64,000 nt of DNA from Acinetobacter schindleri CIP 107287 (GTDB lineage: Bacteria > Pseudomonadota > Gammaproteobacteria > Pseudomonadales > Moraxellaceae): assembly GCF_000368625.1 (NCBI RefSeq), contig NZ_KB849575.1, positions 489,202 through 553,201 on the forward strand, written 5' to 3'. A model generated the notes under the pieces. That model did not search any database and had not been told where the DNA came from. It saw nothing but the letters and a program-made list of their open reading frames with translations. The position numbers and the translations under genes were made by a program. Positions 18,431-26,741 of the stretch are shown here, piece after piece (position 1 is the stretch's first letter; every line of letters starts with the position of its first letter).

Positions 18431-19312
18431 ATGGAACTTCGACATTTACGCTATTTTATGACTGTGGCGCAGCAACAAAGTTTTACCAAGGCTGCCGAAA
18501 AGCTGTTTACTGCTCAACCGTCATTAAGCCAGCAAATTAAGGATCTGGAACAGGAAGTTGGGGTGAACCTGTTTGATCGTTCATCCAGAAAAGTCAAACT
18601 TACCTATGAAGGGCGGGCTTTTCAGATCTATGCGGAAAAAGCACTAGAAAATGCCAAGCTGGCAGTGGCAGCAGCACGCCAGGTCGCACAGCAAAAAAAT
18701 AATCAGATTCATATTGGCTTTCTGAATGTTGCAGAAATCAAGGTGATGCCTCAGATTCTGGCGCAGCTTAAAAAAACCATGCCTGACTTAAAAATTCACT
18801 TGCATAGCCTGACCTGTATGGAGCAAATTCAGCGGCTAAAAAATGCTGAACTGGATTTATGTATTACCCGTTTTCATCTGGATCATCCAGATTTTGACAA
18901 TATTCATTTATTGACCGAACAGATTTACTTGCTAGCTGCTCATCATTTGCATCCTACAGATCGAATCCTGAAACTACAGGAACTGAAAAATCATAATATT
19001 ATTATGTGTGAGCAGAATGCCTCACCCGTGTTTTATGAAAAGCTGGATCAGCTGCTTGGTATTGATCAGCTCGAACATGAACAGCTACTGTGGGTGACCA
19101 ATGTATTGCAACACATCAATCTGACCAATATGGGGATGGGTTTTAGTTTTGCTCCTGAGTATTTACTGAGATTTTTGAATGATCATGTAAAGATTATCCA
19201 GACTGATCAGATGCTCCCAAAACTAGGCTTGTATGCAACATTTAACAAGAATTCTCAAAATCCTGCATTGAAGATAATTACCCAAGCCCTTAAAAATACA
19301 ATAAATATCTGA
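18431..19312 (+). CDS. LysR-family transcriptional regulator (BenM/CatM-like)
   Basis: 293 residues. The N-terminal winged helix-turn-helix (MELRHLRYFMTVAQQQSF ... TAQPSLSQQIKDLEQEVGV) is of the subgroup that controls aromatic catabolism. An effector-binding domain begins at about residue 90 (NQIHIGFLNVAEIKVMPQIL). It is divergent from the flavin hydroxylase, which it most likely regulates. The 170-bp shared spacer contains the partly symmetric ATAT-N10-ATAT around 18335-18352, a possible LysR site. It is followed by the NIF3-like gene after 17 bp. Confidence 0.88.
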   Translation: MELRHLRYFMTVAQQQSFTKAAEKLFTAQPSLSQQIKDLEQEVGVNLFDRSSRKVKLTYEGRAFQIYAEKALENAKLAVAAARQVAQQKNNQIHIGFLNVAEIKVMPQILAQLKKTMPDLKIHLHSLTCMEQIQRLKNAELDLCITRFHLDHPDFDNIHLLTEQIYLLAAHHLHPTDRILKLQELKNHNIIMCEQNASPVFYEKLDQLLGIDQLEHEQLLWVTNVLQHINLTNMGMGFSFAPEYLLRFLNDHVKIIQTDQMLPKLGLYATFNKNSQNPALKIITQALKNTINI

Positions 19313-19329
19313 ATTTCAGGAAAGAATAT

Positions 19330-19647
19330 ATGTTAAAGCTGATTTATTACGTACCGGACGAAAATCTGGAAGACACTAAAAATGCAGTGTTTTCAGCAGG
19401 AGCAGGGGGTATTGGTGAGTATACCAATTGCGCCTGGCAGGTTTTGGGAACCGGACAGTTTAAGCCGCAAGAAGGTGCAGATCCTCATATTGGTGAAGTC
19501 GGTCAACTGGAGCAGGTAGAAGAATGGCGGGTAGAAATTCTGGTGCCAGATGAAAAAGCAGTCGAGGTCGCTAAAGCCTTAAAAGACAGCCATCCTTATG
19601 AAGAGCCAGCTTTTGAGTTTATCCAGCTGCTGGATATCAAAGTCTAA
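19330..19647 (+). CDS. NIF3-like (YqfO C-terminal type) small protein
   Basis: 105 residues resembling the PII/CutA-like insert domain of NIF3/YqfO proteins, found here as a stand-alone protein. Conserved features are the N-terminal LIYYVPDENLEDTKNAVFSA, GAGGIGEYTNCAWQVLGTGQF, and the C-terminal DSHPYEEPAFEFIQL. The biochemical role is unknown; related domains bind small ligands or metals. It follows the LysR gene after 17 bp, with AGGAAAG before the ATG. Confidence 0.78.
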   Translation: MLKLIYYVPDENLEDTKNAVFSAGAGGIGEYTNCAWQVLGTGQFKPQEGADPHIGEVGQLEQVEEWRVEILVPDEKAVEVAKALKDSHPYEEPAFEFIQLLDIKV

Positions 19648-19795
19648 ACCTCAAAGTATTATTCATATCATATTCATTACGGCGTGTTCATCCTGGCGCG
19701 CCGTCAGTCTACATTTAAAAAACAGTCAAACTGCTTTTGTTATTATAAAATTTGCCATAGCACTCCAGATAAAAAATACAATAAGGAAAATAACA

Positions 19796-21265
19796 ATGCA
19801 TTGGCCAAAACCGCTTAGCAGAATGCTCAAAAATACGCTTAGTAAATCCATTCAATACAGTGCAGAAATTCTGCATAGTCGTATTCTCTATTCCAATGAT
19901 AATCCTTATCTGGATAGTATATTTGCCCCGCAACGGCAGGAGCATTTCTCTACTCAACTCATGGTAGAAGGACAGATTCCGGCAGAACTCGATGGTGCAC
20001 TAATGCGGATTGGCCCAAATCCAATTCTGGTCAAAAATCCCAGAAATTATCATTGGTTCACTGGCGATGGCATGATTCATGCCTTGAGACTGAAAGGCGG
20101 TAAGGCACATTGGTATAAGAGCAGTTACGTCGGAGTTGCCAGCGTGCAGAAGAAACTTCACCGACCACTGATTCCAGGCAAAACGCGAGGTGTTGCTGAT
20201 GCCGTGAATACCAATGTCATTAACTTTGCTGGAAAAATCTGGGCTTTAGTTGAAGCGGGTGCTTATCCAGTTGAAGTCAATAGTAAGCTGGAATCCGAAC
20301 GACATCATCTTTTTAAAAATGAAGAGGATTTACCATTCACAGCTCATCCGCATGTTGATCCCGAAACAGGGGATATTCATGCAGTTTGCTATGATGCCTT
20401 GAGCCAAAATAAAGTTTTTTATCTGCATATAGATTCGCACGGTAAATTAAAACACCAGGTCGAGTTTCCAGTGAAACATGGACCGATGATTCATGATTGT
20501 GCTATTACCAAATCTCAGGTGCTGATTCTGGATCTGAATGTGAATTTCTCGGTTCGCAGTGCTTTAAAAGGTTCAATGCTGCCTTATCAATGGAATCCAA
20601 AACGACAGGCACGTATAGGTGTATTACCTTTTGGTGGCAAAGTCACTGACATGCGCTGGTATGAGATTGATCCCTGTTTTATTTTTCATACCGTGAATGC
20701 CTATGATCTGAATACTGGCGATATAGTGATGGATGCGGTAGTGCACTCCAAAGCATTGATCCGCTCGATTCAGGGACCGATTGAAGATCAGGATATACGA
20801 CTAGAGCGCTTTATTTTTGAACAAGGAACAGGAAAAGTGACACGAACCGTATTATCAAATATCAAGCAGGAATTTCCACGGATTAATGAAGCATTTATTG
20901 GGCGACAGTATCGTTATATCTATAGTATTTATTTTGGTGAATTTGATGATCCTTCCCATGTCAGCAGCAATACGGTGATGTGTTTTAATTTAAGAACCAG
21001 AACCACAGAAAGTTATTCCTTTGGAGAAAACTGGGTCACTGGTGAGGCAGTCTTTGTCGCACGGGAAAATGCTCAGGCAGAAAATGATGGATGGTTAATG
21101 TCTTATATCCATGCTTTAGATTGTAGCCCCTCGAAAGTGGTAATTCTGGATGCCCAGCATATTACAGAAGGACCCATTGCAACGATTCATTTACCAGTTC
21201 GGGTGCCGGTCGGATTTCATTGTAACTGGATTGATTATCGGAAATTAAGAGCGAACTATTCTTAG
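19796..21265 (+). CDS. Carotenoid oxygenase (RPE65/lignostilbene dioxygenase family)
   Basis: Non-heme Fe(II) oxygenase that cleaves conjugated double bonds of apocarotenoids or stilbene-like compounds. The open frame starts at 19598 and overlaps the NIF3 gene. I chose ATG 19796 because AAGGA lies 8 bp upstream and the family N-terminus follows soon after (YLDSIFAPQRQEHFSTQL, GALMRIGPNP). The protein has 489 residues. All four iron-binding His are visible: AHPHVDPETG, GPMIHDCAIT, FIFHTVNAYD and VPVGFHCNW. No carotenoid biosynthesis gene is nearby, so the substrate may be a plant phenylpropanoid; this is inference. Confidence 0.88.
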   Translation: MHWPKPLSRMLKNTLSKSIQYSAEILHSRILYSNDNPYLDSIFAPQRQEHFSTQLMVEGQIPAELDGALMRIGPNPILVKNPRNYHWFTGDGMIHALRLKGGKAHWYKSSYVGVASVQKKLHRPLIPGKTRGVADAVNTNVINFAGKIWALVEAGAYPVEVNSKLESERHHLFKNEEDLPFTAHPHVDPETGDIHAVCYDALSQNKVFYLHIDSHGKLKHQVEFPVKHGPMIHDCAITKSQVLILDLNVNFSVRSALKGSMLPYQWNPKRQARIGVLPFGGKVTDMRWYEIDPCFIFHTVNAYDLNTGDIVMDAVVHSKALIRSIQGPIEDQDIRLERFIFEQGTGKVTRTVLSNIKQEFPRINEAFIGRQYRYIYSIYFGEFDDPSHVSSNTVMCFNLRTRTTESYSFGENWVTGEAVFVARENAQAENDGWLMSYIHALDCSPSKVVILDAQHITEGPIATIHLPVRVPVGFHCNWIDYRKLRANYS

Positions 21266-21360
21266 ACTAGTGGGTCAAAAATTTAAAAAATCTTTGTAGG
21301 CGTTAAGATGGCATAGCCTCATAAAGTGTGAGAAGTTGTAATATTCGTTCATAGGCTGAT

Positions 21361-21466
21361 GTTACTTTGAGGGATGAGGAATATATTCCGTAAGGTCACC
21401 AAAATCTTTTGTTAGGCAGAAGATTCATCCCTGAATCTCTGCCTAACAGCGACATCCATGTCGCTA
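21361..21466. repeat. Dispersed multi-hairpin intergenic repeat, copy 2
   Basis: Contains GTTACTTT paired imperfectly with AAGGTCAC around the palindrome GGAATATATTCC. Next is a long hairpin: GTTAGGCAG, bulged A, AGATTCA, loop, TGAATCT, CTGCCTAAC (21411-21447). Then comes AGCGACAT/ATGTCGCT (21448-21465), identical to copy 1. The long stem differs in sequence from copy 1, yet both arms change together. Confidence 0.75.
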
Positions 21467-21505
21467 ATCATCTAGCAAATAAAAGATTTAAATTTTAAAT
21501 GCTGT

Positions 21506-22300
21506 TTAAACCTTTTGAATGAATAACTCACGATCAAAACGGTACTGCGGGAAGAATACCCCATCTTTAGCACGTTCACCTGCACCAATCACCATGACTG
21601 GATACTGTTCGTCATTTAATTCCAGAATTTCACGAACCATGGGCTCATCGAAGCCTTCCATCATACAGCTATCAAAACCATAAGCGCGTAAAGCTAAAAC
21701 CAGATTTTCACAAGCCAGCGCCGTGGTTTTAGTCGCCCATAGTTTTGCATCAGCGGGGCTGAAAGCAGAAACCGGCATCTGCTTATCCAGAGTACGGGCT
21801 ACTTTGAAAGCGACTTTCTTAAAGTTACCAAAGGCATTCAGATAGCCTGTCTTGTAGTTATAGGGAATGTACTTATAGTACTTTTTGATTGCTGGAGGCG
21901 CCTCAGGAAATGGAAACTCACTAATATTCAGTTTCGCCATTTCATCAATGCGGTCAGTACGAGCAATACAAACAATCAGTTCAGAAGCTGTTTTAGCGGC
22001 CAGTTGGCTCATGCAGGCTTTCACCAGATGCTTTTTCTTGGATGGGTTCTGCACAACATAAAATGTCCATGGCTGCAGATTTGATGAATTTGGTGCCAGT
22101 AGTGCCAGATCCAGACAGGCATCCAGTACCTCAGCAGGGATTGGTTTTTTGGTAAATTTACGCACTGAACGGCGGCTTTCAATGACCTTACGGAAATTCT
22201 CTACATCAATATCCTGTGGTGCCGGCTCGTAATAACGCTTCTTGTCAGGATTTGAACTATCAGTTGTTTGAGAAGTCATTTGGGAGTTTTCATTTGTCAT
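21506..22300 (-). CDS. Nitroreductase family protein
   Basis: FMN-dependent NAD(P)H oxidoreductase of the nitroreductase superfamily, 264 residues. The family hallmarks are the N-terminal VIESRRSVRKFTKKPIP and LLAPNSSNLQPWTFYVVQ (FMN contacts), and the C-terminal ALACENLVLALRAYGFDSC. About 30 extra polar residues precede the domain. The physiological electron acceptor cannot be told. It is transcribed away from the repeat and lies 73 bp downstream of the crotonase gene on the same strand, possibly co-transcribed. Confidence 0.88.
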   Translation of the reverse strand: MTNENSQMTSQTTDSSNPDKKRYYEPAPQDIDVENFRKVIESRRSVRKFTKKPIPAEVLDACLDLALLAPNSSNLQPWTFYVVQNPSKKKHLVKACMSQLAAKTASELIVCIARTDRIDEMAKLNISEFPFPEAPPAIKKYYKYIPYNYKTGYLNAFGNFKKVAFKVARTLDKQMPVSAFSPADAKLWATKTTALACENLVLALRAYGFDSCMMEGFDEPMVREILELNDEQYPVMVIGAGERAKDGVFFPQYRFDRELFIQKV

Positions 22301-22373
22301 AAGCTGGGTTCTTTCAGAAATATAAAAGATTGAGGCAGTCTAAACTGCCTCAATTAAAAGATAAGTTTCAGAA

Positions 22374-23174
22374 TTAGTTGAATTGTGTGAAATCAGGTTT
22401 CCGTTTTTGTATAAAGGCCTGAACTGCTTCCATCATTTCAGGTGAGCCTACACGCTTCATAAAGATTTCTGCCTCATCATCAATGCATTCAATAATTTCA
22501 GCCAGATTATGCTTCATTAGTGCTTTGGTCTGCTTAATAGAAGCCAAGGGTAAAGCGGCAAGAGTTTGAGCCTGTTTTTGTGCAGCTGCATACACATCTT
22601 CTTCGATGCTATTGATCAAACCTGCACTTAAGGCTTTTTCACTATTAAATCTTTGAGCTGTCAGGAGCAGTTCAGCGGCTCTGTGATAGCCAGCCTGTTG
22701 TACCAGCAGTTTGCTTGATGCACCTTCAGGAGACAGACCAAGGCTGACAAATGGAATCTGGAACAGGGCCGTATTATCGCTATACACCAGATCGGCGTGC
22801 AGCAGAATCGTTACCCCGATGCCAATGGCAACACCACGCACTGCAGCAATCAAAGGCTTGGAGAATTTTGCAGCAGACTTGAGCAGAACAAAGGGCGGTG
22901 TATCACCGGCTTTACCCTGTAAAGGTGTCTGGATGAACTTCATAAAGTCCTGCATGTCATTGCCGGCACTAAAGTCCGCATCCTGACCACGTAGAATCAC
23001 CACACGCACGCTACTATCCTGGTCCGCTTCATCCAGGGCCTGAGCAATCCATAAGTACAGCTCGCCGTAGAGCGCATTTTTCGCTTCAGGACGGTGAATG
23101 GCTAAGGTCAGTATGCCATTGTCTAAATTCGCATTTAAATGCTGATGCGGTTGTTGAATACAGCTCAGTGTCAT
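22374..23174 (-). CDS. Enoyl-CoA hydratase/isomerase family protein
   Basis: Crotonase-fold protein of 266 residues acting on acyl-CoA substrates. The oxyanion-hole segments are DADFSAGNDMQDF and AVRGVAIGIGVTILLHADL. The hydratase Glu in the first catalytic position is not obvious. A Glu is present in the second (LGLSPEGASSKLL), which is more typical of delta-isomerase-like or PaaG-like members. Function in fatty-acid or aromatic-acid degradation is plausible but unassigned. It precedes the nitroreductase and is divergent from nadM. Confidence 0.88.
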   Translation of the reverse strand: MTLSCIQQPHQHLNANLDNGILTLAIHRPEAKNALYGELYLWIAQALDEADQDSSVRVVILRGQDADFSAGNDMQDFMKFIQTPLQGKAGDTPPFVLLKSAAKFSKPLIAAVRGVAIGIGVTILLHADLVYSDNTALFQIPFVSLGLSPEGASSKLLVQQAGYHRAAELLLTAQRFNSEKALSAGLINSIEEDVYAAAQKQAQTLAALPLASIKQTKALMKHNLAEIIECIDDEAEIFMKRVGSPEMMEAVQAFIQKRKPDFTQFN

Positions 23175-23216
23175 CGTACTATCCTTGCTTTATTAATATG
23201 AATTTATTGGCGCTTA

Positions 23217-23246
23217 TTATGTCGTAAAAATTTCCCTACGACATAA
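23217..23246. promoter_or_regulatory. Perfect 10-bp inverted repeat upstream of nadM
   Basis: TTATGTCGTA (23217-23226) and TACGACATAA (23237-23246) are perfect reverse complements with a 10-bp spacer. They end 29 bp before the nadM start, in the divergent spacer with the crotonase gene. It may be a repressor operator (NAD metabolism is often controlled by NrtR- or NadQ-type repressors) or a hairpin in the leader. Confidence 0.6.
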
Positions 23247-23275
23247 CTGATGCGTTCATAAAAGTAAGATGTGCT

Positions 23276-23845
23276 ATGAAATATAAATTTGATTATCTGG
23301 TTTTTATTGGTCGCTTCCAGCCTTTTCATCTGGCACATATGCAAACCATTAAAATTGCTTTGCAGCAAAGCCAGCAGGTGATTCTGGCTTTAGGATCAGC
23401 GCAGCAGGAACGTAATATCAAAAACCCATTTCTGGCCTCTGAACGTGAAGAAATGATCCTGTCGAATTTTTCCGAAGCAGATCAGAAGCGTATTAAATTC
23501 GTACATGTCATTGATGTCTATAATGATGAAAAATGGCAAAAACTGGTAAAATTACTGGTTGCCGGAGTGGCAGAGCTAAATGCCAAAGTTGGTCTGATTG
23601 GACATTTTAAAGATGAGTCCTCTTATTATTTAAGACTGTTCCCAGAATGGGAAATGGTGGAACTAGACAGTCTAGTCGGTGCCATTTCAGCAACACCATT
23701 ACGGGAAGCCTATTATCATGGTGACATTATGGAATCAGCATTTCCTTTAGGAACCAGCGAGTTTTTACATAAGTTTAAAAATACTGAGACTTATCAACAA
23801 TTGGCACACAAGTTTAAAACGAATGATAAAACGAATCTGAGCTAA
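23276..23845 (+). CDS. nadM: Nicotinamide-nucleotide adenylyltransferase, NadM type
   Basis: Cytidylyltransferase-like enzyme forming NAD from NMN and ATP, 189 residues. The nucleotide-binding motif is at the N-terminus (YLVFIGRFQPFHLAHMQTIK, with GRFQPFHLAH equivalent to the HxGH region). The C-terminal SATPLREAYYHG contains the second conserved motif, an ISxTxxR variant. Some NadM homologues carry a fused Nudix domain; none is present here. Known Acinetobacter NAD metabolism uses NadM in nicotinamide salvage with NadV, which is not in this window. The upstream inverted repeat suggests regulation. Confidence 0.85.
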   Translation: MKYKFDYLVFIGRFQPFHLAHMQTIKIALQQSQQVILALGSAQQERNIKNPFLASEREEMILSNFSEADQKRIKFVHVIDVYNDEKWQKLVKLLVAGVAELNAKVGLIGHFKDESSYYLRLFPEWEMVELDSLVGAISATPLREAYYHGDIMESAFPLGTSEFLHKFKNTETYQQLAHKFKTNDKTNLS

Positions 23846-23892
23846 AACTGTTTTAAGGTGAGGAGTTCATTTGATTGTTAGGGAGCAACACA

Positions 23893-24453
23893 ATGAATCT
23901 TATCCTAAAAAATATAGCCTATGCAGGATGCCTTTCAGTAGTAAGTATATCAGCAGCCTCTGCCAGCTGGAGCTTGACGCCTAAAAGTAGCGTGGGTTTT
24001 AGTATTAATTCATTGGGTTTGACTGTCGTAAAGGGAAGTTTTCAGCAATTCCAAGCCTCGATTCAGTTTGATCCTCAAAAACCACAACAGGCTTCAACTG
24101 AATTTACCATGCAGGTAGATAGTCTACAGCTGTCCAAGCCAAGTCTAAAAAATATGATTATGGGTGAAGATCTGTTTGATGCTTCACGTTATAAAACTGT
24201 GAATTTTAAAAGTACCCAGTTTAAACCAAATGGAACGAACCGCTATCAGGTATTGGGTAATTTGAGTTTACGGGGTGTGACGCGTCCAGTAGTTTTTGAT
24301 ACCACGCTAACACCAAATAAAACCAACCCGAATTTACTTGATGTGAATTCGAAAACAGTGATTAACCGTTCAGATTTTGGTATGAAAAAAGCCACAGCTG
24401 GTGTAGGTGAAAAGGTCAATATTCATCTGATCGGGCAGTGGAAGGCCTCATAA
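23893..24453 (+). CDS. YceI-family periplasmic protein
   Basis: Lipocalin-like YceI domain; members bind polyisoprenoids or other amphiphiles in the periplasm. I chose ATG 23893, which has GGGAG 7 bp upstream and begins a clean signal peptide (MNLILKNIAYAG...SAASA). The TTG-initiated longer frame from 23875 adds only six residues. The protein has 186 residues. Family segments are WSLTPKSSVGFSINSLG, MIMGEDLFDASRYKTVNF and LSLRGVTRPVVFD. It is 47 bp after nadM on the same strand; co-transcription is possible. Confidence 0.9.
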   Translation: MNLILKNIAYAGCLSVVSISAASASWSLTPKSSVGFSINSLGLTVVKGSFQQFQASIQFDPQKPQQASTEFTMQVDSLQLSKPSLKNMIMGEDLFDASRYKTVNFKSTQFKPNGTNRYQVLGNLSLRGVTRPVVFDTTLTPNKTNPNLLDVNSKTVINRSDFGMKKATAGVGEKVNIHLIGQWKAS

Positions 24454-24489
24454 TTTAGCTGTTCATTTCTTTAAATGTGGCAGAGCAGT

Positions 24490-24999
24490 CTAAATTGGAA
24501 GGGGATAATTTAAATGTTGCTCTGCCTGTTCTAGAATAGTTTGGGTGAGTTGTTGTAAAGCTGGTGACTGCTGTTTCCAGTGATGCCAATACAGTTTCAC
24601 ATCTGTTCTGCATTCTGGAAGGATTTCTAGCAAAGCGTTTTGTTGAAACCGATCTGCAATCTGATAATCCGGCACCAGACCATAACCCAGTCCGGCAAAG
24701 ACTGCTTCTGCAAAAGTAGTCGAAGAAGAAATAGAGTAAGAAGGATAGCTTTGTTGAGAAAGACCGTAATGAGTCAGTCAAGCTTTACCATGCATGTGAT
24801 CCTGATCTTTATAAACAATCGCAGGGGCCTTATGCAGAGACTTGCGATGAATGCCTTGACTAAACCATCGCTGAGAAAATGCAGGTGTCGCTACCATTCT
24901 ATAATGCATAGCGCCAATCAGTTGAGCTTGACAGCCTTTCATGGCTTGTTGCTGTGAACTGATATCTTGATGTACTGATTGCGATGGTAATGTGGGGAA
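24490..24999 (-). pseudogene. Remnant of an ArgP/IciA-type LysR regulator
   Basis: The minus-strand frame from 24999 to 24490 encodes only the effector domain of a LysR regulator: MKGCQAQLIGAMHYRMVATP early, FAEAVFAGLGYGLVPDYQIA later, and the ArgP-like end VKLYWHHWKQQSPALQQLT. A TGA at 24778-24780 breaks it internally. Upstream a TAA (25000-25002) closes the frame, and there is no helix-turn-helix domain, so about the first 130-150 codons are lost. This is a clearly inactive fragment. ArgP regulators usually sit beside an amino-acid exporter gene, which is not seen here. Confidence 0.85.
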
Positions 25000-25030
25000 T
25001 TACAGTATCCTTCATCTTTGTTTGAGTGAT

Positions 25031-25064
25031 AAAAAAATGAGTCTAATTGGGACTCATTTTTTTA
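25031..25064. terminator. Bidirectional terminator downstream of the peroxiredoxin gene
   Basis: ATGAGTC (25037-25043) and GACTCAT (25051-25057) pair, flanked by A7 and T7 runs. Confidence 0.88.
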
Positions 25065-25077
25065 TATCAAATAGATT

Positions 25078-25536
25078 TTAAGTTGCTTGGAGTGCTTTTA
25101 AATCTTCTAAAACCTGTTCAGCATGCCCCGCTGCTTTTACTTTACGGTATTCCTTCACCAGTTTGCCATTATGGAAAATGAAAGTAGAGCGCTCAATGCC
25201 CATAACTTTTTTGCCATACATGTTCTTTTCTTTAATCACGTTAAAGTGAGTGCAGAGTAGTTCTTCTTTATCACTGATCAGGTTGATGCTCAGGTTCTGC
25301 TTTTCCGTAAAGTTTTGGTGAGCTTTAACTGAATCGCGTGATACCCCCAGAATTGTTGTATTTAGCGCATCAAACTGGTCTTTTAGACAGGAAAAACCAG
25401 CAGCTTGTGTAGTACAGCCTGGGGTGGAGTCTTTTGGATAAAAATAGATGATTAACCACGCTGCATCTAATTGAGTCAAGTTGATTTCACCAGTCGTAGT
25501 AGGGAAAACATGGTCAAGCAAGCCGATCTCAGACAT
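25078..25536 (-). CDS. bcp: Thioredoxin-dependent peroxiredoxin (BCP/PrxQ family)
   Basis: Reduces hydrogen peroxide and organic peroxides using thioredoxin. The start at 25536 has GGAG 6 bp upstream and gives 152 residues; the longer frame from 25581 lacks a ribosome site. The peroxidatic Cys is in YFYPKDSTPGCTTQAAGF. The PrxQ-type resolving Cys five residues later is absent (TTQAA instead of TxEAC), but there is another Cys eight residues further (FSCLKDQF). The later segment MGIERSTFIFHNGK is typical. Confidence 0.9.
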   Translation of the reverse strand: MSEIGLLDHVFPTTTGEINLTQLDAAWLIIYFYPKDSTPGCTTQAAGFSCLKDQFDALNTTILGVSRDSVKAHQNFTEKQNLSINLISDKEELLCTHFNVIKEKNMYGKKVMGIERSTFIFHNGKLVKEYRKVKAAGHAEQVLEDLKALQAT

Positions 25537-25618
25537 AAAAAACTCCATTGCTGTTGTAATTTTCACAAAAAAATAAGCCACATTATAGTGGCTTATTTAT
25601 GCAAAGAATAATCAGAAA

Positions 25619-26026
25619 TTATTTTTTGGCAGCAGCAGCTTTTTGAGCCTGTTCAGTTAAAGTTTTTAACTTTCCAGTTAACTGTGGACCAAAACATGCC
25701 TGCAAATCTTTATTTTGTTTTTGTACAAAAGCTAAAGTTGCTGGACTTTTCTTCTGGTTAATCGTGCTTTGAATTTCCCATTTTTGTGCATTGGTCAATT
25801 TACCATCTGCCTCAACCGCACAAGTACAATATTTGCTCACTTCAGCACTGGTCAGCTGTTTGCCTTTACCAGTTTCATCTTTACAAACATTGATCAAAGC
25901 AGCTTTAACATTGGTGCTTTTATAAGCATTTTGCAGCTTGCTGTCATCTGCTTGAGCAGTAGTTGCAAACATCGCAGCGGCTGAAACTAAAGCTGAAAGA
26001 ACAATATTTGATTTAAAATTTTTCAT
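25619..26026 (-). CDS. Hypothetical periplasmic protein with three or four cysteines
   Basis: The start at 26026 gives a 135-residue protein with a signal peptide (MKNFKSNIVLSALVSAAAMF..AQA); the longer frame reaches into queC. The mature protein is small, basic and probably helical. Its cysteines are in LINVCKDE, KYCTCAVEA and LQACFGP, and its tail is Ala/Lys-rich. CxC and the even cysteine count suggest disulfides or metal binding. No function is recognised. It lies 16 bp after queC in the same direction but has its own GGTAGAG ribosome site. Confidence 0.75.
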   Translation of the reverse strand: MKNFKSNIVLSALVSAAAMFATTAQADDSKLQNAYKSTNVKAALINVCKDETGKGKQLTSAEVSKYCTCAVEADGKLTNAQKWEIQSTINQKKSPATLAFVQKQNKDLQACFGPQLTGKLKTLTEQAQKAAAAKK

Positions 26027-26042
26027 AAACTCTACCTTGTTA

Positions 26043-26711
26043 TTACGGTATATAACGTGTCGGGTCTTCAACACCTGCATCTGCAAAACCTTGTTTACGC
26101 AGACGGCAGCTGTCACATGTACCACAGGCACGTCCTTGGTCATCTGCCTGGTAGCAAGATACCGTTTGGCTATAGTCTACGCCATGATCAAGTCCTAAGC
26201 GAATGATATTTGCTTTGGATAAATGTAACAGAGGTGTTTCAAATTTGAGCGGTTTACCTTCCACGCCTACCTTGGTGGCAAGGCGAGCCATATTGGCAAA
26301 GGCTTCAATAAATTCAGGACGACAGTCAGGATAACCGGAATAATCGACGGCATTAATTCCGATCACAATTGCTTCTGCACCAAAAACTTCAGCTGCAGCC
26401 AGTGCATAAGACAGGAAAATTGTATTGCGTGCTGGGACATACGTCACAGGAATACCTTCCTGAAGTTGGTCTGGCACATCAATACTGTGATCAGTCAGGG
26501 CAGAGCCACCGAGGTTGCCTAAGTCAATATTGATGACACGATGTTCCACACCTGCACGACCAGTCAAAGCTCTTGCTGCATCAAGTTCAGTGGTCGAACG
26601 CTGGCCATACATAAAACTTAAAGCAATACATTCGTAGCGTGCCTGCGCCCAGGCTAAACACGTGGTTGAGTCTAATCCGCCAGATAACAATACAATGGCA
26701 CGAGGGCGCAT
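26043..26711 (-). CDS. queC: 7-cyano-7-deazaguanine synthase QueC
   Basis: ATP-dependent conversion of 7-carboxy-7-deazaguanine to preQ0 in queuosine synthesis. The protein has 222 residues. The PP-loop is [15 protein letters not shown] at the N-terminus. The zinc site near the C-terminus is [20 protein letters not shown] with four Cys. The gene is 30 bp downstream of queE, whose product makes its substrate, so the two form a functional pair. Confidence 0.97.
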   Translation of the reverse strand: MRPRAIVLLSGGLDSTTCLAWAQARYECIALSFMYGQRSTTELDAARALTGRAGVEHRVINIDLGNLGGSALTDHSIDVPDQLQEGIPVTYVPARNTIFLSYALAAAEVFGAEAIVIGINAVDYSGYPDCRPEFIEAFANMARLATKVGVEGKPLKFETPLLHLSKANIIRLGLDHGVDYSQTVSCYQADDQGRACGTCDSCRLRKQGFADAGVEDPTRYIP

Positions 26712-26741
26712 AGCTAAATCTCCAAAATATTTGATAAATAA

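Noticed and set aside
24455..24781. 108-codon minus-strand frame overlapping the LysR remnant
   Set aside because: Its translation is low-complexity and unlike proteins; the neighbouring frame encodes the recognisable LysR fragment.
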